Positions 34,677-43,186 of a stretch of 64,000 nt of DNA are shown here, piece by piece. Below the pieces are notes generated by a model. It searched no databases, had not been told where the DNA came from, and was given only the letters and a program-made list of their open reading frames with translations. The DNA lies in contig JAGUYK010000033.1 of assembly GCA_020061355.1 (NCBI GenBank), positions 21,496-85,495 of the forward strand, read 5' to 3'. Source of the stretch: Ignavibacteriales bacterium. GTDB taxonomy: Bacteria; Bacteroidota; Ignavibacteria; Ignavibacteriales; Melioribacteraceae. Within the stretch, counting starts at the first letter, position 1, and each line of letters starts with the position of its first letter. The translations under genes and the position numbers were made by a program.

Positions 34677-36056
34677 ATGATGATGCAAACCGTAAAGAAT
34701 GTTCACTTCATCGGAATCGGTGGGATAGGAATGAGCGGTATCGCTGAAATTTTATTAAGTCAGGGTTTCACAATAACCGGTTCCGATCTCAATAAGACAG
34801 AAGTAACCGATCGGCTTGAAAGTCTGGGAATAAAAATTTATGAAGGGCATTCAGCAGAAAACTTGAAAGAAGCTGATGTAGTTGTTTTTTCATCTGCGGT
34901 TACACTCGATAATCCCGAAGTGAAAGCAGCTCAGGAAAGAAAAATTCCGGTTATCAAACGTTCGGAAATGTTAGCCGAATGCATGCGAATGAAATACGGA
35001 ATTGGGATTGCCGGTACACACGGAAAGACAACTACTACATCAATGGTTGGACTTGTATTAACCGAAGCCGGTATTGATCCTACAATTATTGTGGGTGGGA
35101 AGCTTAGCAGTCTTGGCGGTACTAATGCACGCCTTGGTCATAGTGATTATATAGTAGTTGAAGCTGATGAATTCGACAGAACATTTTTAAAATTAACACC
35201 GGTCATAGCAGCATTAACAACACTTGAAAGAGAACATCTGGACACCTATAAAGATCTGGATGATATAAAAGGTGCATTCGTAGAATTTGCAAACAAAGTT
35301 CCCTTCTTCGGATTTGTTGTTCTTTGCCTTGACGAACCGGCTCTTCAGGATATTATTCCTTTAATCAATAAAAAAATCTTTACTTACGGATTAACACCAC
35401 ATGCTGATATTCGGGCGATTGATATTACTCATAAAGAAAGATCAACAGAATACACATTGGTTTACAAAGGGAAAGAACTTGGACGCATTAAACTTAATAT
35501 CCCCGGTTTACACAATGTTAGAAATTCATTGGTAGCCGTTACTATAGCCTCTGAAATGGGAGTTGAATTTGATGTTATTAAGAAAGCACTCGAATCATTC
35601 TCCGGTGTTTACAGACGGTTCGAAAAAAAATATGATAACGATATACTGGTGATTGATGATTACGGTCATCACCCAACAGAAATAAATGTCACACTCGATG
35701 GAATCAGAAGAGGATGGAACAGAAGGTTGTTGGCAGTATTTCAACCCCACCTCTATTCGCGTACAAGGGATTTTTCTCAAGAGTTTGGAAGATCATTTTT
35801 GAATTCTGACATCTTCATTTGTACCGATGTTTACCCGGCAAGAGAAAAACCGATTGAAGGAATTACCGGGGAGTTAATCACAGACGCAGCAAAGAAGTTT
35901 GGTCATAAAAATGTTTACTACGAACCAGATAAAACAAAGTTGCCGGATCTTCTTAAGAAGATATGTAAGAAGGGTGATATTGTAATCACTCTTGGCGCCG
36001 GCGATATCTGGAAGTTCGGTGAAAAATTTGTTGAGCTATTAAAAGCAAAAAAATAA
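34677..36056 (+). CDS. murC: UDP-MurNAc:L-alanine ligase
   Basis: MurC adds the first stem-peptide residue. The 459-residue protein shows VHFIGIGGIGMSGIAEILL at the N-terminus, ATP loop IAGTHGKTTTTSM near 110-122, VVEADEFDRTFL, LEREHLDTY, and the C-terminal DDYGHHPTEI and FQPHLYSRTRDF. Three consecutive ATG codons (34677, 34680, 34683) could each start it. Its position after murG and before ftsQ is the FCB order. Confidence 0.97.
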   Translation: MMMQTVKNVHFIGIGGIGMSGIAEILLSQGFTITGSDLNKTEVTDRLESLGIKIYEGHSAENLKEADVVVFSSAVTLDNPEVKAAQERKIPVIKRSEMLAECMRMKYGIGIAGTHGKTTTTSMVGLVLTEAGIDPTIIVGGKLSSLGGTNARLGHSDYIVVEADEFDRTFLKLTPVIAALTTLEREHLDTYKDLDDIKGAFVEFANKVPFFGFVVLCLDEPALQDIIPLINKKIFTYGLTPHADIRAIDITHKERSTEYTLVYKGKELGRIKLNIPGLHNVRNSLVAVTIASEMGVEFDVIKKALESFSGVYRRFEKKYDNDILVIDDYGHHPTEINVTLDGIRRGWNRRLLAVFQPHLYSRTRDFSQEFGRSFLNSDIFICTDVYPAREKPIEGITGELITDAAKKFGHKNVYYEPDKTKLPDLLKKICKKGDIVITLGAGDIWKFGEKFVELLKAKK

Positions 36057-36827
36057 ATGACGAAGAGACAGAAAATATTTAATCTGGCATTAATGATAAC
36101 CGTATTTGGTCTATTGACCTATTTATCGGTTTCATTAAGTCATTTTGAGAATAAAAAAATTGAAATCATATCGCTCGATGGAAACCTTCATTTATCAAAA
36201 GAGCAATACTTTGAATTCGCTAACCTTTTAGATAGAAACAACTATAGTAACCTGACCACACAGTCCATAAAAGACAGAATTAGAAAGCATCCTTATGTAG
36301 AAAGGGCAGATGTTAGATATGATGGAAATGGTAAAGTATCAATAAAAGTTTCGGAAAAAATATTCGAATCAATTCTATTATTCGGCGATAATCAATATTT
36401 ATTAACGGAAGAACTGCAAATACTTCCGATGCTTCCTAAAACAAAAAAAATTGATTACCCAATAATTTCAAATCCGGCATTGGAGAATTTGAAAACGCTT
36501 AGGTACATGAATAAGAATAATGATTTAGTAATTGCTTCCAAAATAATTAGTGCCGTAAAATTAATTAATCCGGAATTATATGACGGATTTTCAACTGTCG
36601 ATTTGCAAAATGGCGGTGATATAATTCTCTATTTCTCATTCTTTGATTATCCGGTAATTATTGGAAGAGGAAGCGAAATAAGAAGAACTATTTATTTCAA
36701 CAATTTATGGACTTACCTGAAAGGAAAGGAAATTAACAATTTTATGAATTATGTGGATCTGCGTTATGGCGGACATGTCTATTTAGGAATTCAAGAAACC
36801 TCAAAAGAGGGGAATAAACAATCATGA
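36057..36827 (+). CDS. ftsQ: FtsQ/DivIB-like division protein
   Basis: The 256-residue bitopic protein has a short cytoplasmic N-terminus, a membrane helix at about 8-27 and a periplasmic POTRA-like region (about 34-100, including KDRIRKHPYVERADVRYDGNGKVSIKVSEK in part), then a beta domain. This is the FtsQ layout at the FtsQ position directly after murC (no gap) and overlapping ftsA by 4 bases. FtsQ links early and late divisome proteins. Confidence 0.9.
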   Translation: MTKRQKIFNLALMITVFGLLTYLSVSLSHFENKKIEIISLDGNLHLSKEQYFEFANLLDRNNYSNLTTQSIKDRIRKHPYVERADVRYDGNGKVSIKVSEKIFESILLFGDNQYLLTEELQILPMLPKTKKIDYPIISNPALENLKTLRYMNKNNDLVIASKIISAVKLINPELYDGFSTVDLQNGGDIILYFSFFDYPVIIGRGSEIRRTIYFNNLWTYLKGKEINNFMNYVDLRYGGHVYLGIQETSKEGNKQS

Positions 36828-38065
36828 AGAAAAATATTATAGCAGGGTTAGATCTTGGAACAACAAAAGTATGTGCTGTCATTGCCGAGAAAACAGAGAA
36901 CTCGATCAACATACTCGGTTTTGGAGTTGCCCCTTCTGAAGGATTGAACAGAGGATTGGTCGCAAATATTTCGAAGACTGCCGAGGCAATTACTGAAGCA
37001 ATGAGTATTGCATCGAACCGTGCCGGGCTTACCGTTAAAGAATTAAATGTTGGAGTTGCCGGTGAGCATATCACAAGTCTGCGTCATAGAAATTATGTAA
37101 CAATAAATAATCCCGAACATGAAATTGCAGAAAGCGACTTAGAACGTTTGAAATCTGATGTTCAAACAATCCGTATTCCGTCCGACCGGCAGATATTACA
37201 TATTATTCCGGAAGAATACTTTGTTGATTACCAGGGAGGAATTGAAGACCCGATTGGAATGTGCGGGCAGCGACTGGAAGCGGTAAATCACGTTGTGCTT
37301 GCTTCTGTACCGGCAATTCAGAATATAAAGAAATCCGTTGAACGTGCCGGCTTCGTTGTAAAGGATTATATACTTCAACCGGTTGCATCAAGCTTGTCAG
37401 TTCTCGAAGAAAATGAAAAGGATCTTGGTATTCTGTTGATTGATATCGGCGGCGGGACAACCGATATAGCAATTTATCATAAACGGGCAATCAAACATAC
37501 CAAGGTTATTGGTGTTGCTGGAAACCAGGTTACAAATGATATCCGCGAAACTTTGGGAATTGTGACTGCAGATGCAGAAAAACTTAAAAAAGAATATGGA
37601 TATGCAATAGAGACAGCTATTATAAAAGATGAAGACATATTTATTAAAGGAGTTGGCGCCCGGGGTAATATTAAAATTCCGGTAACTCTTCTTACACAAA
37701 TAATCAGTGTGAGAATGAGAGAACTTTTTTCATTGATTGAAAATGAACTTCGGCATACTGGATTCAAAAATAAAATAAAAGCCGGTGTTGTTTTAACTGG
37801 CGGCGGGTCACTTCTAAAAGGATGTACGGAACTTGCCGAAGATGTATTCGGATTACCGGCACGTATTGGTGTGCCGCTTGAACTCGGTGCAGGTTTATCT
37901 AACGAAGTTGAAAGTCCCGAGTTTGCAACAGTAGCCGGATTGATAAAGGGAATTCCGGGTAAATCTTCATCAGAAGGTTTTACAACTGTCAAAACTTCAT
38001 CAGCTAAAAAAATTGATTTAGTTAAAGCATTTAAAAAAGTTCAAGATTTTTTTGAAAAACTATAA
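36824..38065 (+). CDS. ftsA: Cell division protein FtsA
   Basis: FtsA is the actin-like ATPase that ties FtsZ filaments to the membrane. Of 413 residues, the phosphate-1 loop is IIAGLDLGTTKVCAVI, the 1C domain follows (NVGVAGEHITS), phosphate-2 is LLIDIGGGTTDIAIY and the adenosine motif is VVLTGGGSLLKGC. The C-terminus ends VKAFKKVQDFFEKL, an amphipathic helix suited to membrane targeting. Confidence 0.96.
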   Translation: MKKNIIAGLDLGTTKVCAVIAEKTENSINILGFGVAPSEGLNRGLVANISKTAEAITEAMSIASNRAGLTVKELNVGVAGEHITSLRHRNYVTINNPEHEIAESDLERLKSDVQTIRIPSDRQILHIIPEEYFVDYQGGIEDPIGMCGQRLEAVNHVVLASVPAIQNIKKSVERAGFVVKDYILQPVASSLSVLEENEKDLGILLIDIGGGTTDIAIYHKRAIKHTKVIGVAGNQVTNDIRETLGIVTADAEKLKKEYGYAIETAIIKDEDIFIKGVGARGNIKIPVTLLTQIISVRMRELFSLIENELRHTGFKNKIKAGVVLTGGGSLLKGCTELAEDVFGLPARIGVPLELGAGLSNEVESPEFATVAGLIKGIPGKSSSEGFTTVKTSSAKKIDLVKAFKKVQDFFEKL

Positions 38066-38088
38066 TAATACCACAACAAGGAGGTTAT

Positions 38089-39369
38089 ATGCTTAAATTC
38101 GTCACTCTTGATAAGGAAGAACCTAGAAAACTTTCTGCTCAAATTAAAGTCGTAGGCGTTGGAGGCGGGGGATGCAATGCAATCGACAGCATGATCAAAC
38201 GAGGACTTAACGGCGTCGAATATGTAGCGGTTAATACCGATGCGCAAGTTCTTGATAGCAGTCTTGCTCTTCACAAAGTTCAGGTCGGTACAAATGTAAC
38301 TCGCGGACTCGGTGCCGGAGCCGATCCCAACGTTGGCAAAAAAGCAATTGAAGAAGACCGCGAAAAACTTACTCATATTTTAGAAGGTAGCGATATGGTT
38401 TTTGTTACTGCCGGAATGGGCGGCGGTACAGGAACCGGCGGAGCCCCTATCGTTGCTTCGATAGCTAAAAGTCTCGGTGCCCTGGTTATCGGTATTATTA
38501 CCAAACCATTTGCATGGGAAGGTAAGCAGAGAATGAAAAATGCCGACGAGGGAATTAAGGAATTAAAACAATATGTCGATAGTCTTATTGTAATCCCAAA
38601 CGGACGAATTTTAAGCATACTCGACAGCTCAACAGCGGCACGTGCCGCATTCGATAAACCGAATGAAGTTTTATATGAAGCCACTCGCGGTATTGCAGAT
38701 ATCATAACTATCACAGGAATAATTAATGTTGACTTCGCCGATGTTCGTACAGTAATGAAAGAAAGCGGACAGGCATTAATGGGTTGCGGAATTGCAAGCG
38801 GAGAAAACCGTGCAATTGAAGCTGCTCAGAAAGCAATCTCCTCTCCTCTGCTTGAGGGTATTTCAATTAAAGGTGCCAAGAATATTCTTCTAAATGTTTC
38901 CGGTTCATCAAATATGACGATGCAGGAAATTGAAGAAGGGAACAAAGTTATTTATGAATCCGCCGGTGAAGAAGCCAATATTATTTTTGGTCTGGTTAAC
39001 AAAGAAGATATGACTGAATATATTTCTTATACTGTTATTGCAACAGGATTTGGCACAGAGGTAAGTACTAAAACTATAAGCAATATAAAGAAAGAGAAAG
39101 AGGAAAAAGTTAAAGAAAAGAAAACCGTTGCAGTCGGAGGATTCTCCAAAGGCAAAATGGAAGTAGATCAGAATGCGGATCTAAATGTCCCAACTATTTT
39201 AAGATATAAACCGAAGGGGAACGATCCCGAACTATTTCCGGATGATTCAATTATCCAGAGCGGATTTAAAACCGAACCTAACATATATATGGAAGAAGAG
39301 GATAATTATTCCAAACCGAAATTTGATGAAGAAGATAGTTCCTCGTTCTTAAGAAAAATTATGGATTGA
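38089..39369 (+). CDS. ftsZ: Cell division GTPase FtsZ
   Basis: FtsZ is the tubulin-like GTPase of the division ring. The nucleotide loops are VGVGGGGCNAIDSM (about 22-35) and the tubulin signature GGGTGTG at 111-117. The T7-loop region reads NVDFADVRTVM, with the catalytic Asp in D-F-A-D. The acidic C-terminal tail contains NVPTILRY, which resembles the conserved FtsA-binding peptide, and about 50 residues later the protein ends SSFLRKIMD. A strong AAGGAGG precedes the ATG. Confidence 0.97.
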   Translation: MLKFVTLDKEEPRKLSAQIKVVGVGGGGCNAIDSMIKRGLNGVEYVAVNTDAQVLDSSLALHKVQVGTNVTRGLGAGADPNVGKKAIEEDREKLTHILEGSDMVFVTAGMGGGTGTGGAPIVASIAKSLGALVIGIITKPFAWEGKQRMKNADEGIKELKQYVDSLIVIPNGRILSILDSSTAARAAFDKPNEVLYEATRGIADIITITGIINVDFADVRTVMKESGQALMGCGIASGENRAIEAAQKAISSPLLEGISIKGAKNILLNVSGSSNMTMQEIEEGNKVIYESAGEEANIIFGLVNKEDMTEYISYTVIATGFGTEVSTKTISNIKKEKEEKVKEKKTVAVGGFSKGKMEVDQNADLNVPTILRYKPKGNDPELFPDDSIIQSGFKTEPNIYMEEEDNYSKPKFDEEDSSSFLRKIMD

Positions 39370-39397
39370 GAATATTTTAAATATCTGAAGGTGAAAT

Positions 39398-39499
39398 ATG
39401 ACAGGGTTCATTTTACTCGGTACAATGTTCCTTGTAATTGTTCTTATGTTGAACAAGGCATTTAAGATCTTTCATTACTTTAGATCTGATATAGAATAG
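39398..39499 (+). CDS. 33-residue single-helix membrane microprotein after ftsZ
   Basis: An ATG with upstream AAGGTG opens a 34-codon frame 28 bases after ftsZ and 9 bases before the cluster terminator stem. Residues about 3-19 (GFILLGTMFLVIVLMLN) are a membrane helix and the rest is a short charged tail (KAFKIFHYFRSDIE). It would be co-transcribed with the division genes. I know no named family for it. The ribosome-binding site and exact fit before the terminator argue that it is real. Confidence 0.6.
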   Translation: MTGFILLGTMFLVIVLMLNKAFKIFHYFRSDIE

Positions 39500-39508
39500 T
39501 CTTTCAGT

Positions 39509-39580
39509 AAAGGCTGTATTTGATTTTCCCTTGTTGTGGTGACGAGCGGATCAAAAGAAAATCAATGCAGCCTTTTTTAT
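39509..39580 (+). terminator. Terminator of the dcw cluster
   Basis: A long stem pairs AAAGGCTGTATTTGATTTTC (39509-39528) with the complementary segment ending at 39575 (one mismatch, one bulge). Its base AAAGGCTG/CAGCCTTT runs into a T-rich tail, TTTTTTATTCTTTT. Confidence 0.85.
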
Positions 39581-39673
39581 TCTTTTGGCAAAATCCCGAA
39601 GTGCTTTTTTCATTTAATTAATTAGCTGGGGAAAAGCTTAATTCCTTGTAATTCTATTTTCTTTTACCCTCTT

Positions 39674-39700
39674 AATTACTAATTTTAACCAACCTAAAAA
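39674..39700 (+). repeat. Direct repeat, upstream copy (outer-membrane gene leader)
   Basis: These 27 bases, starting AATTACTAATTTTAACCAAC, are identical to 41296-41322. Both copies lie just upstream of a MKKLL... outer-membrane gene start, so the pair marks a duplicated promoter and gene head. Confidence 0.85.
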
Positions 39701-39719
39701 GACACGCAAATTAATCCTA

Positions 39720-39830
39720 TGAAAAAATTATTATCTTTGTTTTGATATTAATTTCACTAAACACAGCAATTGCTCAAGAAGGTGAAGATGTTGGTTGGGT
39801 TGCAATGTTTGGTGCTTCCGGCCGTGTAGA
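39720..39830 (+). pseudogene. Truncated, frameshifted outer-membrane protein gene head
   Basis: The sequence begins like the intact gene at 41338. MKKLL, signal peptide and the mature start QEGEDVGWVA are all recognisable. The reading frame breaks after about 8 codons, as if one T were missing, and homology ends near GASG, where foreign sequence begins. It is a remnant of a paralogue cut by the adjoining island. Confidence 0.8.
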
Positions 39831-39864
39831 AAAAATACTTCACCAAACTTACGAGATAGACCTC

Positions 39865-40749
39865 TTAGTTACTTTTTTTCAGCAAAAAAGTGACGCTTGC
39901 AATGTATCTACCGCCCAAGTATCCGAGCTTATCGATCAGTCCCAAATTTTTGTACATGTATGGCCGATGTCCAAAATAAGAGAACAACTTCGATAGAAAA
40001 TAATCCTTAGTGTATGTAAAGGAGGCTTTGAGTGTTGCACGTTCAGCAACCCGAGCCAGCTCCCTTGCGGTCAGGTAGTTCGTGTCTGTCTCAAGGACAT
40101 GCGCGAACACCTCTGCAAACTCTTCCAGTGATTGCCAGCCTCGCCTGTCCATTTCACGATAGTAGTGTGCATTAAATCCAAGCTTTGCAAAGAAAAGCAT
40201 CAGCCTCGCTCGCCTTCTCACATTTCTGACTTTGTGTACAAACGGCATGAGCGCATGACCTTCCCACAAAACTTCACGAGTGGGAAATACGTTGATACTC
40301 ACTCCCCCTGTATGCAAACAGCGATGAATCTCGCGGAAAACAAAGTCGTGGTTCCCAACATGCTCAAGGACTTGGTTGCTTGTAATGAAATCGAAGCTGT
40401 TATCGGGAAATGGCCAGACGTCTTGTACCGAGATGTGGGAAAGTTGATTGTTCCAATTAACTTGCGGATGTCGCTGCGACAAAAATTGCTTTGTCCCCTC
40501 CATATACGATGAGTGTTGCTGTCCGGCGTCCGTAACATCCATGCCAAACGCATCAAACTGAATACTTGGCTGAAGCATCGGCAATACTGCCAAAATGTGT
40601 GACAGTAGCCTACCATCGCCACAACCGACATCAAGAATGCGGATTCGACCTTCCTTTTCTTGGCTCCCATTCCCAATAAAGCTATTGATTACTGCGACGA
40701 TATGTTGATGCGTAATGGAGCCAGCAGTGGAAAAGTTTTGCTTATTCAT
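39865..40749 (-). CDS. SAM-dependent methyltransferase (class I)
   Basis: This protein has 294 residues. The SAM-binding loop is RILDVGCGDGRLL (about 37-49), followed by DAFGMDVTD, then FDFITSNQVLEHVGNHDFVFREIHRCL in pieces, a typical post-loop pattern of Methyltransf_11/25 enzymes. Substrate is unknown; enzymes of this kind often methylate surface-glycan sugars, and a glycan locus follows. Base use is visibly richer in G and C than in all neighbours, and it lies between a truncated gene and an IS3 fragment, so it was probably acquired. Confidence 0.85.
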   Translation of the reverse strand: MNKQNFSTAGSITHQHIVAVINSFIGNGSQEKEGRIRILDVGCGDGRLLSHILAVLPMLQPSIQFDAFGMDVTDAGQQHSSYMEGTKQFLSQRHPQVNWNNQLSHISVQDVWPFPDNSFDFITSNQVLEHVGNHDFVFREIHRCLHTGGVSINVFPTREVLWEGHALMPFVHKVRNVRRRARLMLFFAKLGFNAHYYREMDRRGWQSLEEFAEVFAHVLETDTNYLTARELARVAERATLKASFTYTKDYFLSKLFSYFGHRPYMYKNLGLIDKLGYLGGRYIASVTFLLKKSN

Positions 40750-40822
40750 TGTCGTCCTAACAGATAGTCAGTCATCCAGAAAAGTCCCAGCTAAATGCAA
40801 ACCTCGATGAACCAATGAGTGA

Positions 40823-40845
40823 GTCGTCCTAAAAAAGGTTGACTG
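40823..40845 (-). mobile_element. Possible right end of the IS3 remnant
   Basis: A segment reading (minus strand) AGTCAACCTTTTTTAGGACG follows the transposase stop and resembles an IS3-family terminal repeat ending in CA. The left end is missing, so the boundary cannot be confirmed by a matching inverted repeat. Confidence 0.35.
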
Positions 40846-41064
40846 TTATTTATACACCTCTCTGAGTAGCAGAGAGGTGTTTTTATTCCATTTTTTGACC
40901 GAAACAGTATTTTGTATATGCATCTCTTGGGGCGTTAACATTGAACAACTTAAGTGTGGTCTCTTGGTATTGTAAATCATTATCGATTGCTCTACATGTT
41001 TTTTCGCCTTTTCAAAACTATCAAATTCTTCATCAAAATAAAACTCATCTTTCAGTATCTGCAT
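40846..41064 (-). pseudogene. IS3-family transposase, C-terminal fragment only
   Basis: The 72-residue frame contains the end of the rve integrase domain: ILKDEFYFDEEF, EKAKKHVEQSIMIYNTKRPHLS and LTPQEMH. The IYNTKRPH motif is diagnostic for IS3 OrfB. The catalytic DDE residues upstream are lost; sequence above 41064 is not transposase. It is a dead remnant that helps delimit the island. Confidence 0.88.
40854..40880 (+). terminator. Intrinsic terminator in the IS3 remnant, plus-strand direction
   Basis: A perfect 11-bp stem (ACACCTCTCTG, CAGAGAGGTGT, loop of 5) is followed by TTTTTATT on the plus strand. It lies in the last codons of the transposase fragment and would stop transcription entering the element from outside. 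Confidence 0.8.
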
Positions 41065-41295
41065 TACCTTTTGGATTGAAAAAAGAAGTTGTTATGTGCT
41101 TAACTCGAGAGTGTAAATAATTATCAATCCATCTTTAGAAACTATTCTTATTCTTTTAAGAGTGGCTTCTTTTTTCATCAATCTTTCAATCAATTCATTC
41201 AAATCAAAAAACTCAACCTTGCCTGCCAGCCGACCGGTTCTCAATTATCAATTCTAAATTTGCTTCTGGGTTTATCATTTTTCTTTTGTCAGCGG
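41065..41295. other. Island remainder without a recognisable gene
   Basis: The minus strand holds a frame of about 50 codons (41092-41244) with a TTG as only start, containing KVEFFDLNELIERLMKKEA. It looks protein-like but matches no family I know and has no ribosome-binding site. It may be the tail of another broken gene. Confidence 0.4.
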
Positions 41296-41322
41296 AATTA
41301 CTAATTTTAACCAACCTAAAAA
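41296..41322 (+). repeat. Direct repeat, downstream copy (outer-membrane gene leader)
   Basis: Identical to 39674-39700 over 27 bases. It lies 15 bases before the intact outer-membrane protein gene and probably carries part of its promoter or leader. Confidence 0.85.
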
Positions 41323-41337
41323 TTATATTATATAAAA

Positions 41338-42078
41338 ATGAAAAAACTATTAATTGCTATATTAATATTTGTCGCTATACACAATGCCGTTGCACAGGAA
41401 GGTGAGGATGTCGGCTGGGTAGCACGATTCGGATTAGCCGGTGGATTTAATCCGTCATTTGTTTTTCCGAATTTAGACCCTCTTAATGCTGAAGTCCGGA
41501 AAATGGGATTAAGTGAACTCTCCGGTTCAAGCCTGTTTCTATGGGGCGGAGGCGGATATGCCTACATAATGCTTATTGATAATTTACGCTTAGGCGGAAT
41601 TGGAATAGGCGGTTCAACAGGAAGCAAAGGTATGGTAAACGGATATAACCGTGAAGTCAATTATAATTTTGGTCTTGGCGGTGTAACAATTGAATATACC
41701 TTGCCATTTATAAAACATATGGCACTTTCAGTGGGTGCTATTATTGGAGCCGGTTCGCAAAGTATTGAGATTTACCAGAATAAAAATGATTTTACATGGG
41801 GTGGTATATGGGGCAAAGTAAGTAGCAGCGGAATTCTGATGCATGATGATGTTAATTATGAAATCTCAAATACATTCTTTACTCTGGTCCCTACTCTGAA
41901 TCTTGATGTTCCAATAAATCGTTTTGTCGCAGTACGATTAGGTGGCGGCTACATATTTAATTTTAATGAGAGCTGGAAAGTTAATAACGATAGAAATATC
42001 AGCGGTGTTTTTAAGGAATTAACCACCAATAATTTCTTTATTCAGACCGGAGTTTATTTCGGTTTCTTTGGATTCTAA
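41338..42078 (+). CDS. Outer-membrane beta-barrel-like protein
   Basis: The 246-residue protein has a signal peptide (about 1-20, cleavage before QEGEDVG). The mature part is rich in Gly and alternating aromatic strands (for example GGGGYAYIMLIDNLRLGG and FVAVRLGGGYIFNF), and it ends in a C-terminal phenylalanine (YFGFFGF), as outer-membrane barrels do. I do not recognise a specific family. A broken paralogue lies 1.6 kb upstream. It ends 6 bases before rfbB, but a link to glycan synthesis is not evident. Confidence 0.75.
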   Translation: MKKLLIAILIFVAIHNAVAQEGEDVGWVARFGLAGGFNPSFVFPNLDPLNAEVRKMGLSELSGSSLFLWGGGGYAYIMLIDNLRLGGIGIGGSTGSKGMVNGYNREVNYNFGLGGVTIEYTLPFIKHMALSVGAIIGAGSQSIEIYQNKNDFTWGGIWGKVSSSGILMHDDVNYEISNTFFTLVPTLNLDVPINRFVAVRLGGGYIFNFNESWKVNNDRNISGVFKELTTNNFFIQTGVYFGFFGF

Positions 42079-42084
42079 AAAATT

Positions 42085-43098
42085 ATGAAAAAAATTCTTG
42101 TTACGGGAGGAGCGGGCTTCATAGGTAGTAATTTTGTTAATTATATACTGACAAACCGTGACGATCTATTCTTAGTTAATCTTGATAAGCTTACCTATGC
42201 CGGTAATCTCGAGAATCTTAAAGAGGTTGAAAATCATAAAAACTATTCCTTTATAAAAGGCGATATTACCAATAATGAGCTTGTCGATTATCTGTTCAAG
42301 AAATATTCATTTAATTATGTAATTAACTTTGCTGCTGAATCTCACGTTGATAGAAGCATACTTGGTTCCGAAGTTTTCTTCCGTTCAAATGTTGTAGGTA
42401 CTAATGTGTTATTGGAAGCTTCCCGAAGATATGGAATAGAAAAGTTCGTACAGATCTCCACCGATGAAGTATACGGAAGTTTGGGTCCCACAGGATTATT
42501 CACCGAGACAACACCGGTGTCACCAAACAGTCCTTATTCTTCCAGCAAAGCCGCATCCGATTTGATGGCTCTTTCATTCTTTCATACATTCGGTTTGCCG
42601 GTCGTAATAACCCGTTGTTCTAATAATTATGGACCTTTTCAATTCCCGGAAAAATTGATTCCCTTAATGATCATTAATTCTTTGAACGGGAAAAAACTTC
42701 CGGTATATGGCGACGGATTAAATGTGCGTGACTGGGTTTATGTAATTGATCATAACAGAGCAGTTGAAATTGTTCTTGAGCAAGGAAAAGCAGGAGAGGT
42801 TTATAACATCGGTGCCAGCCGCGAAATGAAAAATATTAATATTGTTAAATTAATTTTGAGTAAATTAACAAAGCCGGAAGGTTTGATTGAGTACGTCAAA
42901 GACAGACCGGGTCATGATAGACGATATGCAATTGATTCTTCAAAAATTCAGAATGAACTGGGATGGAAACCGGAATTCGATTTTGAAAATGCAATTAACG
43001 AGACTATTGAGTGGTATTTGAAGAATAAAAACTGGTGGCAGGGAATAATCACCGGTGAATATCAAAAATATTACAAAACTCTTTACGGAGACCGCTAG
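42085..43098 (+). CDS. rfbB: dTDP-glucose 4,6-dehydratase
   Basis: This enzyme converts dTDP-glucose to dTDP-4-keto-6-deoxyglucose for rhamnose and other deoxysugars. It is an extended SDR of 337 residues. The NAD loop GGAGFIGS (8-15), STDEVYGSLG with catalytic Asp-Glu (about 125-134) and the YSSSK tyrosine-lysine pair (Tyr151, Lys155) are visible. The 4,6-dehydratase-typical FAAESHVDRSI is also present. rfbA, rfbC and rfbD are not adjacent, so the rest of the rhamnose pathway must be elsewhere. Confidence 0.95.
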   Translation: MKKILVTGGAGFIGSNFVNYILTNRDDLFLVNLDKLTYAGNLENLKEVENHKNYSFIKGDITNNELVDYLFKKYSFNYVINFAAESHVDRSILGSEVFFRSNVVGTNVLLEASRRYGIEKFVQISTDEVYGSLGPTGLFTETTPVSPNSPYSSSKAASDLMALSFFHTFGLPVVITRCSNNYGPFQFPEKLIPLMIINSLNGKKLPVYGDGLNVRDWVYVIDHNRAVEIVLEQGKAGEVYNIGASREMKNINIVKLILSKLTKPEGLIEYVKDRPGHDRRYAIDSSKIQNELGWKPEFDFENAINETIEWYLKNKNWWQGIITGEYQKYYKTLYGDR

Positions 43099-43186
43099 AG
43101 ACAAATCTTTACAATCCTTCAGTTTTTAGAGTTATATTAGTGCCCGAAAATTTATTTTATTTTCATTGTTTATAATGGTTTAATTA

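Noticed and set aside
37203-37992. Long minus-strand frames opposite ftsA
   Set aside because: They are shadows of a conserved gene and overlap each other in different frames.
40132-40512. Plus-strand frame of 126 codons opposite the methyltransferase
   Set aside because: The minus strand has the SAM-binding motif and full-length similarity; the plus frame has none.
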